A stretch of DNA of 32,109 nucleotides, taken from positions 1-32,109 of the forward strand of contig JANWIW010000023.1 of assembly GCA_025449695.1 (NCBI GenBank), written 5' to 3'. Below, in pieces: positions 26,388 to 32,109 of this stretch (its first letter is position 1; the number at the start of each line of letters is the position of its first letter). The notes below the pieces were generated by a model. The model worked only from the letters and a program-made list of their open reading frames with translations, did no database searches and was not told the DNA's origin. The translations under genes were made by a program, and so were the position numbers. The DNA is from Minisyncoccota bacterium (lineage in GTDB: Bacteria; Patescibacteriota; Minisyncoccia; UBA6257; 2-01-FULL-56-20).

Positions 26388-26807
26388 TCATTCGGGCTCG
26401 ACGTCCTTCACGAGGAAGTACGGCAGCCCGCCGGAGAACTGGGATGCGGTCGCTCCCAGATCTCCCGGGAGCCCGCACTTCTCCGCCTTGCCGATCCCGA
26501 GACCCAATAGGAAGAGGGTCTCGATCATCAGATCGGTGCCGGTCCAGTTGCGGCCGTGCCTGTCGAATGCGGCGGCCTGGAAGGCGCCGGGGCCTTTGCC
26601 GCTCGATGCCATGAACTGAGCGGGCAGCTCCATGAGAAGAGCGGTGATCTCTTCCCGATGCTCTTCGAGACGTCCGGGATGAAGGTCCGCTGCATGCACG
26701 ACCTGGACCCGGATGGGATCGCCGGAATCCCTTTTGGGATCAAAGAAGCATGCCATCATGAGCTCCTTCAGCCTTTCGGGATCCAGCCTGACTCTGACGG
26801 TCGTCAT
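26388..26807 (-). CDS. Orphan protein, 139 aa
   Basis: Start MTTVRVRLDPERLKELMM with GGAGGACACGCA-ATG ribosome binding site and its own terminator. Confidence 0.65.
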   Translation of the reverse strand: MTTVRVRLDPERLKELMMACFFDPKRDSGDPIRVQVVHAADLHPGRLEEHREEITALLMELPAQFMASSGKGPGAFQAAAFDRHGRNWTGTDLMIETLFLLGLGIGKAEKCGLPGDLGATASQFSGGLPYFLVKDVEPE

Positions 26808-26845
26808 TGCGTGTCCTCCTTTCGACGACTTGACCGGAAAAACTT

Positions 26846-26862
26846 AAGCATGGAACATGCTT
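26846..26862. promoter_or_regulatory. Operator-like palindrome in the divergent intergenic region
   Basis: AAGCATG-GAA-CATGCTT lying between a minus-strand TTGACG (26866-26871) and the start of the 26388-26807 gene. Confidence 0.5.
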
Positions 26863-26893
26863 TTTCGTCAAATATGGACAGCTAAGAATAAGA

Positions 26894-26922
26894 TTGACTC
26901 TTTTCAATTTATGTGGTAATAT
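26894..26922 (+). promoter_or_regulatory. Sigma70-type promoter TTGACT-N17-TAATAT
   Basis: -35 26894-26899, -10 26917-26922, 17-nt spacer. Confidence 0.75.
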
Positions 26923-26964
26923 GTTATCGGTCCGGCGTCTACTGTGGGCGCCGCAACAATCACC

Positions 26965-27001
26965 CCGGGCAAGAATAAGCAGAGCCAGCTTGTTTGCCCG
27001 G
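26965..27001 (+). promoter_or_regulatory. Structured leader hairpin upstream of the 27064 gene
   Basis: CCGGGCAA...TTGCCCGG with nested AAGC/GCTT. Confidence 0.6.
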
Positions 27002-27063
27002 CCATCCGACCACGAGCGCATAGAACGAAGAGTTCGTGTAGCTTGGGCGGAAGGAGAAAGGTA

Positions 27064-27330
27064 ATGATCGTGAAAAGCACGGATCTCATGTCCAAGGGCA
27101 GCGTCACAGAGGGACCCTTCACCTTCGCACAAATCAAGGTGAGGCCGGGAGTGTACATGACGACCGAGCGATGGGACGCAGCGATTGTCGTAGTCCTGAA
27201 CGACAGCCGGATGCTCTACGTAAACTCCGGCTGGGTCCAGAACTACGACGACGTAGACCTCAACCAGGATGCCGCGACGGACCAGTTCTGGCTGAGCGAT
27301 CTCGCTCTGCCCGACAACGTCATTCCGTGA
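27064..27330 (+). CDS. Orphan small protein, 88 aa
   Basis: ATG after GGAAGGAGAAAGGTA; MIVKSTDLMSKGSVTEGPFTFAQIKVRPGVYMTTERWDAAIVVVLNDSRMLYVNSGWVQNYDDVDLNQDAATDQFWLSDLALPDNVIP. Confidence 0.65.
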   Translation: MIVKSTDLMSKGSVTEGPFTFAQIKVRPGVYMTTERWDAAIVVVLNDSRMLYVNSGWVQNYDDVDLNQDAATDQFWLSDLALPDNVIP

Positions 27331-27353
27331 CCGGCCCCTGTCCGCCATCATCT

Positions 27354-27390
27354 CAACCCGTTCCCGACGACCCGTCGCGGGAACGGGTTG
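27354..27390 (+). terminator. Strong terminator (shared hairpin, copy 2)
   Basis: Same hairpin as 26221-26257, then TCACTTTTAT. Confidence 0.85.
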
Positions 27391-27439
27391 TCACTTTTAT
27401 AATGTATCGCCGAAAACATTGACACTTCTATCGCAATCA

Positions 27440-28141
27440 CTAACGAAGGACGAGGGTTGCGAAAGAACCCGCCGTGCCCAGACCAAGGGCGGAATACGGA
27501 CCGAGCATGTTGGCGTTATGGCCGGCGCTATGCTTCCAGATAGTAAAAAGATGCTCGGCAGAAGTGAAGCCCTGCGCGATGTTCTCCGCGAAGCAGGTCG
27601 TGCCCGCCGCCGCGCACCGCTCAGTGAAGGACGAGTTATTCGCGCCGGTGTGGCTTAACGTGTTCACGCCCCGCATCCACGCGGAGTGGCCCGAGGCTGC
27701 TTGGTTAAGTTTCTGGTCGTAGTTCAACGAGCCTCGCCCATTGGCGCTGCGATGCTGATTCAAGAGACATAAGAACCGGGCGGAGAAGGAACTTGCGGCG
27801 GGGCAATCCTGCGGTGGAGATTGCGGGGACGACGCAGGCACAGAAGCGGATCCGGATGATCCGGAAGATGTTCCTGAACCTGTTTTTGGCGGCATGACGG
27901 GACCGGACGATGACGTCTTGGGAGGCGGCGCGCTGTTTTTCGGGACGGTCGTTGTCGGTGCGGCGGCAGGATTATCTTCTACCTCAAGCGTGCTGCTTGG
28001 CGCAGAAGAGGTCGAAGAAGGAGGGGCGGCAGGCATCTGCGCCGTATCGTTGTATCCGCGGCCAAACGAATAAAGCGCGCCGGCCGCTAATGCGAATAAT
28101 AGTACGCCCAGGACGAACAATCGCTTCATGCCTTTCAGCAT
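27440..28141 (-). CDS. Secreted/anchored CAP-domain protein
   Basis: N-terminal TM, Ser/Thr/Pro-rich linker, LLNQHRSANGRGSLNYDQKLNQAASGHSAWM, LSHTGANNSSFTERCAAAG, AENIAQGF, WKHSAGHNANMLGP. Confidence 0.85.
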   Translation of the reverse strand: MLKGMKRLFVLGVLLFALAAGALYSFGRGYNDTAQMPAAPPSSTSSAPSSTLEVEDNPAAAPTTTVPKNSAPPPKTSSSGPVMPPKTGSGTSSGSSGSASVPASSPQSPPQDCPAASSFSARFLCLLNQHRSANGRGSLNYDQKLNQAASGHSAWMRGVNTLSHTGANNSSFTERCAAAGTTCFAENIAQGFTSAEHLFTIWKHSAGHNANMLGPYSALGLGTAGSFATLVLR

Positions 28142-28187
28142 GAGGTATGACTGCGGAATTCTTCATGACGGCCCTTGACATGATGCA

Positions 28188-28216
28188 TTGACATTAATTA
28201 AAAATTGTATTATAAT
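28188..28216 (+). promoter_or_regulatory. Perfect consensus promoter TTGACA-N17-TATAAT
   Basis: -35 28188-28193, -10 28211-28216. Confidence 0.85.
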
Positions 28217-28240
28217 CTATGAACGTACTTTGAGAAAGCC

Positions 28241-28285
28241 TGTGGGCATTGCAGTGGGCGATGAAACGCCCAGCGCAATGCCACA
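28241..28285 (+). promoter_or_regulatory. Leader hairpin upstream of the 28320 gene
   Basis: TGTGGGCATTGC-ag-TGGGCG-atgaaa-CGCCCA-gc-GCAATGCCACA. Confidence 0.75.
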
Positions 28286-28319
28286 CCGGGGCATAAATTT
28301 GGAATGGAGGAGTTCTCAA

Positions 28320-28751
28320 ATGGCAAACTGGCTACGCTCCAATCTCTGGGTCATCGGCGGCATCTTCCTGCTGGCGTGCGGCGTTGCGGCGATGGTGTTC
28401 CCCTTCATAAACCAGTACTCCGACTACCAGGCTCTGGAAGTCAGGATCTGGATCGTGAAGATCGGCGTCATCTGCTTCACGCTCATTATCACCGGCGCAA
28501 TCCTGGAACCGCGAAAAGGAGAAAAGGTGACCAGGAAGAACTGGTATCGGTTCTTCACCGCTGTCGCGACCGTCGGCATCAGCGGCGGGATCCTCTCCCT
28601 GGCCGCGATCTTTCTCTACGGGAAGATCGAGTTCCGGGGTGGCGCGCTCGAAGCCACGCCGGAGACGATGCGCATGATGTACACCGCCATCATCCTGATG
28701 GTGGCCGGCATCGGCGGCGTCATCGCCAAAGGCAACATGGTGGAGAAGTAA
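28320..28751 (+). CDS. Orphan four-TM membrane protein
   Basis: ATG 28320 after TGGAGGAG; MANWLRSNLWVIGGIFLLACGVAAMVFPF... hydrophobic segments; own promoter and terminator. Confidence 0.75.
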   Translation: MANWLRSNLWVIGGIFLLACGVAAMVFPFINQYSDYQALEVRIWIVKIGVICFTLIITGAILEPRKGEKVTRKNWYRFFTAVATVGISGGILSLAAIFLYGKIEFRGGALEATPETMRMMYTAIILMVAGIGGVIAKGNMVEK

Positions 28752-28783
28752 ACATGGAAGGCGGCTCGGCATGACCGACCGCC

Positions 28784-28827
28784 CCCAACCTGAGTTCGTA
28801 ACTAAAAAGTTATGTGTTCAGGTTGGG
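28784..28827 (+). terminator. Terminator of the 28320 gene
   Basis: CCCAACCTGA...TCAGGTTGGG then ATTTTTATTT. Confidence 0.85.
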
Positions 28828-28984
28828 ATTTTTATTTCACACCTTCAATGGTATTTGTAGAGAAACAATCCTCCGATGCTTTAGCGAAGGATGGATGCAC
28901 GACACAGCCCTCCTTCACTCTTTGAGCCTCGGCAGGGCACAACCCCACTTCGCCAAGGCTCCGCGGGGCACAAGAAGCTGTAAG

Positions 28985-29019
28985 GCAAAAAAGACAACCC
29001 GCAAGGTTGTCTTTTTTGC
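28985..29019. terminator. Bidirectional terminator downstream of tRNA-Tyr
   Basis: GCAAAAAAGACAACC-CGCAA-GGTTGTCTTTTTTGC. Confidence 0.85.
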
Positions 29020-29032
29020 TAACACCTTCTAG

Positions 29033-29116
29033 TGCGCCGGGCAGGATTCGAACCTGCGTAGCCCGATGGGCGCTTGATTTACAGTCAAGTACGATTGACC
29101 ACTCCGTCACCGGCGC
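29033..29116 (-). tRNA. tRNA-Tyr (GTA anticodon), no encoded CCA
   Basis: Acceptor GCGCCGG/CCGGCGC, anticodon arm CTTGA-CTGTAAA-TCAAG, long variable arm, T-arm GCAGG-TTCGAAT-CCTGC, discriminator A. Confidence 0.95.
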
Positions 29117-29158
29117 GCGCCATATTTTTAACACGATTTCTGCCGAAACTCAATCGGT

Positions 29159-29245
29159 TGTTATCCTGAGTCCGTCAGCAGACGGACGAAGGACCTTCCG
29201 TGTTGTTGCCATGCAGAAGGTCCTTCGGGTTACCTCAGGATGACA
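29159..29245. repeat. Branched palindromic element, copy 3
   Basis: TGTTATCCTGAG (29159-29170), GTCCGTCAGCAGACGGAC hairpin, GAAGGACCTTC...GAAGGTCCTTCGGG, CTCAGGATGACA (29234-29245). Confidence 0.85.
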
Positions 29246-29281
29246 GAGAGGGTGCGCTCAAGTTCAGTGCCAGATCCTGGG

Positions 29282-29323
29282 ATTCCAGATTCCAGTTTCT
29301 AGATTCCAGATTCCAGATTCTAT
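29282..29323. repeat. Heptamer array (ATTCCAG units)
   Basis: attccag|attccag|tttctag|attccag|attccag|attctat. Confidence 0.9.
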
Positions 29324-29326
29324 CCC

Positions 29327-29680
29327 TCACTCCGTCCCCGTCTCCTCCCCTACCTCCTCCACGGATTTCTCGGTCACGGAGCGGATGTCGAAGCGGCTGC
29401 CCGCGCCGAGGTCGTCCCGTTCCATCTTGATGGTGGTTATCTTCTTGTGCAAAGAGTTGTCCGCCTTCAGCACCCATACCCGCATCCGCCGCAGCGTGCG
29501 AACATAGATGATATTGAAGAACTGGTCCAGGCGCTCCGGCAGCTCTGAGGTGAGCCAGCGCTCCATCATTCCCCGCTTCACCGGCTCGCCGTCGATCCGC
29601 GGCAGGGCCCGGATCACGAGATACAGCAAGACGCCCAAGGACACGAAGAGGCAGTTCAAGAACACGAATTGCCACAGCAT
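29327..29680 (-). CDS. Hypothetical membrane protein
   Basis: MLWQFVFLNCLFVSLGVLLYLVIRALPRIDGEPVKRG... one N-terminal TM, soluble C-terminus. Confidence 0.6.
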   Translation of the reverse strand: MLWQFVFLNCLFVSLGVLLYLVIRALPRIDGEPVKRGMMERWLTSELPERLDQFFNIIYVRTLRRMRVWVLKADNSLHKKITTIKMERDDLGAGSRFDIRSVTEKSVEEVGEETGTE

Positions 29681-29686
29681 AGAGGA

Positions 29687-29774
29687 AGTTTTCAGTTTCG
29701 AGTTTTTAGTTTCTAGAGGACACTCTCATTGTACCCTTCCCCTCTAAAAACTAAAAACTTGCGGCTAAAAACTG
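29687..29774. repeat. Heptamer inverted array, AGTTTYN type
   Basis: agttttc|agtttcg|agttttt|agtttct|agagg ... cctctaa|aaactaa|aaact... (inverted arm). Confidence 0.8.
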
Positions 29775-29776
29775 CC

Positions 29777-30220
29777 CTAGAGTTCGAGGCGCGAAAAGGC
29801 GTTCAGCTTCACGTTCTCCCCGACGCGGCGGATGACGTCTTGAACGAGGTCCTGCATGGTACGGGAAGGGTCTTTGACATAAGGCTGCGCCAGAACCTCC
29901 TCTACGGTTTCACCGCCTATCGCGGCGATCTGCAGGCCGAGCTCCTTGGCGAGTTCGCGGAACGGCTCCGAGCGGACCACAAAGTCCGTCTCCGCGCGCA
30001 GATCCACAAGGACGCCGATGCGCTCGTTATGCACGTATCCATATACAAAGCCCGCGCCCGCCTCGCGATCGGCGCGCTTCGCGGCCTTCTCCACGCCCTT
30101 GGCCCGCAAGATCTCCATCGCTTTCGCGGCATCGCCTCCGGCCTCGTCGAGCGCCTTTTTGGCGTCCATCACGCCCGCGCCCGTCTCTTCACGCAGCTTT
30201 TGTATCGCGTCTAACGACAT
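29777..30220 (-). CDS. tsf: Elongation factor Ts, short form
   Basis: IQKLREETGAGVMDAKKALDEAGGDAAKAMEILRAKG, GYVHNERIGVLVDLRAETDFVVRSEPFRELAKELGLQIAA. Confidence 0.95.
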   Translation of the reverse strand: MSLDAIQKLREETGAGVMDAKKALDEAGGDAAKAMEILRAKGVEKAAKRADREAGAGFVYGYVHNERIGVLVDLRAETDFVVRSEPFRELAKELGLQIAAIGGETVEEVLAQPYVKDPSRTMQDLVQDVIRRVGENVKLNAFSRLEL

Positions 30221-30246
30221 GTCGTGTGCTCCGTTTTGGATGTAGG

Positions 30247-31062
30247 TTACTGCGCCGGCTTCTCTTCCGTCGTGCCGGCGGCCTTCTTGCCCGCCGTAGT
30301 TTCAACGGAGGCGGGAGCGGCGGCGTTGGCCGAGGCTTCCTTCTTCCCCTCGCGGATGGCCGCAGCGGCCTTATCCAAGAACCAAGCGATCGAGGTGCGG
30401 GCCTTGGTGTTTCCCACCACCGGCTGGTCTATCAAGGCGGGGTCGCTGTCGGTGTTCACGAGCGCCACCACCGGGATCTTCAGCCGGTTCGCCTCCCGCA
30501 CGGCGGTATGGTGCATGACGGCATCCACCACGACCACCACTTCCGGGCGGCCGGCCATTTCTTCCAGGCCGGACAGGGTCTCGGTGAGGCGCGCGGCCTC
30601 CTTCTCGAGATCCAGCTGTTCTTTTTTGGTATAGCCTTTGAAGGCGCCTATGGCCAGGTCGGCCTTCAGCTTCTTGAAATATTCGACGCGCTTCGAGATC
30701 ACGCGATAGTTAGTGAGGGTGCCGCCCAGCCAGCGCCGGACTACTACCGGCATCTTGAATTCTTTCCCCAGCGCCCCTGCCGCCTCATGGGCGGAAGGCT
30801 GAGTGGCGACGACGACTATGGATGCATTCCGGGCGGCGGCGGCCTTCAGGAAGGCCATCGCGGTCTCGAGCTGGGATTTGGTCTTTTCCACATTAATGAT
30901 CTCCACGCCGTTCCGGTTCGCAAGGATGAACGCCCGCATGCGCGGGTTGGTCTTGTTGCGGGTGCGGCCGTAAAAAACTCCTGCTTCCATCATTTCCTTG
31001 AGCATGGGGTCGGTGACGGTCTCTTCCGTTGCCGGAGCAGTGGTAATCTCGCTTTCAGGCAT
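30247..31062 (-). CDS. rpsB: 30S ribosomal protein S2
   Basis: MLKEMMEAGVFYGRTRNKTNPRMRAFILANRNGVEIINVEKT, RWLGGTLTNYRVI, VVVVDAVMHHTAVREANRLKIPVVALVNTDSDP. Start MPESEI. Confidence 0.95.
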   Translation of the reverse strand: MPESEITTAPATEETVTDPMLKEMMEAGVFYGRTRNKTNPRMRAFILANRNGVEIINVEKTKSQLETAMAFLKAAAARNASIVVVATQPSAHEAAGALGKEFKMPVVVRRWLGGTLTNYRVISKRVEYFKKLKADLAIGAFKGYTKKEQLDLEKEAARLTETLSGLEEMAGRPEVVVVVDAVMHHTAVREANRLKIPVVALVNTDSDPALIDQPVVGNTKARTSIAWFLDKAAAAIREGKKEASANAAAPASVETTAGKKAAGTTEEKPAQ

Positions 31063-31069
31063 GGGCAAC

Positions 31070-31106
31070 ATTATAGCCCACGTCCTTGCGTAAAGCAAGG
31101 ACGTGG
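31070..31106 (-). promoter_or_regulatory. rpsB promoter with overlapping palindrome
   Basis: Minus strand: TTGCTT-N17-TATAAT-GTTGCCC-ATG; palindrome CCACGTCCTTGC/GCAAGGACGTGG at 31078-31106 covers the -35 and spacer. Confidence 0.6.
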
Positions 31107-31170
31107 CAGTGGGTAGTGGATAGTTTGTAGTGAGGAGTCCGCGCTACTCACCACTCACTACCAACTACTA
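31107..31170. repeat. Heptamer inverted array, TAGTGRG type
   Basis: tagtgga|tagtttg|tagtgag|gagt ... actcacc|actcact|accaact|actaact. Confidence 0.8.
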
Positions 31171-32109
31171 ACTGGCGGCGACAATCACCCCGCCGCCCAG
31201 CATCTTTAATCCTGAGCTTGTCGAAGGACCCCTTTCGTACCATACCGCCGACTGCCCCTCCGCCACGAACTGCTGGGGCACATCGAAAACAAGCGTATAG
31301 TTTGTATCTTTTAACTTACAGAGAAGCGCGGGGGCGAGAGGCTGGCGATAGCGGACGCGGGCGAGGACCGGAAAACCAGAATCTGGAATCTGGAATCTGG
31401 AATCTGGAATATTCACATTGTTCAAGATTATTTCGCTCTTGAAAAGTAAAGGGTTGTCCCGGCCTTCGGCGACGGTTATCGTGTTCGCGGCGAGGTTCTT
31501 TTGCACGACGTAATGCGGCTTAAGGTCGCCCTTGCGTCCCGGCACGGCGATCGCCCCGCCCATATGGCGCTGGCCCACCGTATAGAACTGCGCTCCGCGA
31601 TGCTCGCCTACCACCCTGCCTTCCGGCGTCACGAGCTTCCCCTTCCGCTCGGGCAGGTAGGCGACCAGGAAATCCGTCAGGGTCACCTGTCCTAAAAAAC
31701 AAATGCCTTGCGAATCCTTCTTCTCCGCAGTAGGCAATCCCGCTTTCTTGGCGATAGCCCGCACCTCGGGCTTCAGGAGGTCTCCTACGGGGAATATGCA
31801 ATGTGCCAGTTGCTGCTGCGTGAGCGTCCAAAGGAAGTAGCTCTGGTCCTTGTTAGTGTCCTTCGCTGCATACAAAGAATGAATCTGATCCCTTTTCCCT
31901 TTAGATTCCAGATTCCAGATTCCAGATTCCTTCTGCACATAGTGCCCCGTCGCCACGAAGTCCGCCCCCATGGTCATGGCTTTCTCGAGGAAAATGCCAA
32001 ACTTGATCTCGCGGTTGCACATCACGTCCGGGTTGGGGGTGATGCCAGCGCGGTAGCCCTCCACCATATAGTCCACCACCCGCCGCTTGTACTCCTCTTC
32101 GAAGTCCCA
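31168..32109 (-). CDS. mnmA: tRNA-specific 2-thiouridylase MnmA, 5' part beyond the window
   Basis: GITPNPDVMCNREIKFGIFLEKAMTMGADFVATGHY, DTNKDQSYFLWTLTQQQLAHCIFPVGDL, FLGQVTLTDFL, VGQRHMGGAI, RVRYRQP. The frame stays open to the window edge. Confidence 0.92.
   Translation of the reverse strand, partial: WDFEEEYKRRVVDYMVEGYRAGITPNPDVMCNREIKFGIFLEKAMTMGADFVATGHYVQKESGIWNLESKGKRDQIHSLYAAKDTNKDQSYFLWTLTQQQLAHCIFPVGDLLKPEVRAIAKKAGLPTAEKKDSQGICFLGQVTLTDFLVAYLPERKGKLVTPEGRVVGEHRGAQFYTVGQRHMGGAIAVPGRKGDLKPHYVVQKNLAANTITVAEGRDNPLLFKSEIILNNVNIPDSRFQIPDSGFPVLARVRYRQPLAPALLCKLKDTNYTLVFDVPQQFVAEGQSAVWYERGPSTSSGLKMLGGGVIVAAS
31379..31406. repeat. Heptamer array inside mnmA (GAATCTG units)
   Basis: 4 x GAATCTG; minus-strand translation IPDSRFQIPDSGF. 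Confidence 0.92.
31905..31932. repeat. Heptamer array inside mnmA (ATTCCAG units)
   Basis: 3 x ATTCCAG + attcctt; minus-strand translation ESGIWNLES. Confidence 0.92.

Noticed and set aside
29777-30220. tsf as a truncated pseudogene because it is only 147 aa
   Set aside because: The frame is intact with the conserved N-terminal domain and core; short EF-Ts forms are known in some bacteria, so a compact functional protein is more likely.
31078-31106. Terminator call for the CCACGTCCTTGC/GCAAGGACGTGG hairpin
   Set aside because: No T tract on either side, and it overlaps a good minus-strand promoter for rpsB, so a promoter palindrome is the better reading.
30226-31116. 296-aa plus-strand ORF opposite rpsB
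   Set aside because: rpsB on the minus strand is unambiguous; the plus ORF is a shadow frame.

Overview
The window looks like a contiguous piece of a high-GC bacterial chromosome. The short EF-Ts, compact housekeeping set and repeat style suggest a Patescibacteria/CPR-type genome, but that placement is inference. Recognisable genes: M20 peptidase, ATP-grasp-like ligase, MPG/AAG-type glycosylase, plsY, RNase HI with a C-terminal zinc ribbon, HAD phosphatase, HD-domain protein, a compact pyrE-F-D-C-B operon, DUF3298-like protein, RseP-like M50 protease, frr, holB-like, mreB, Nudix, murA, glyS, a large surface protein, recO-like, a CAP-domain protein, tRNA-Tyr, tsf, rpsB and mnmA (cut by the window end). 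The strongest unexplained signals are: (1) two families of microrepeat arrays, with 9-nt and 7-nt periods and mostly built as inverted arms, that fill intercistronic gaps and often contain the upstream gene's stop codon; (2) the same repeats read in frame inside essential genes (three repeat-derived segments in mnmA, one in glyS, one forming the holB tail); (3) a branched palindromic element (TGTCATCCTGAG...CTCAGGATGACA) with a variable arm; (4) a recurring TAnnnT box 6-8 nt before the start codon of many genes, suggesting widespread leaderless transcription; (5) an accessory block at 25.4-28.8 kb where three small orphan genes share a consensus promoter, a hairpin leader, a Shine-Dalgarno and a strong terminator, two of the terminators being identical. 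All calls come from reading the sequence; no database search was run.
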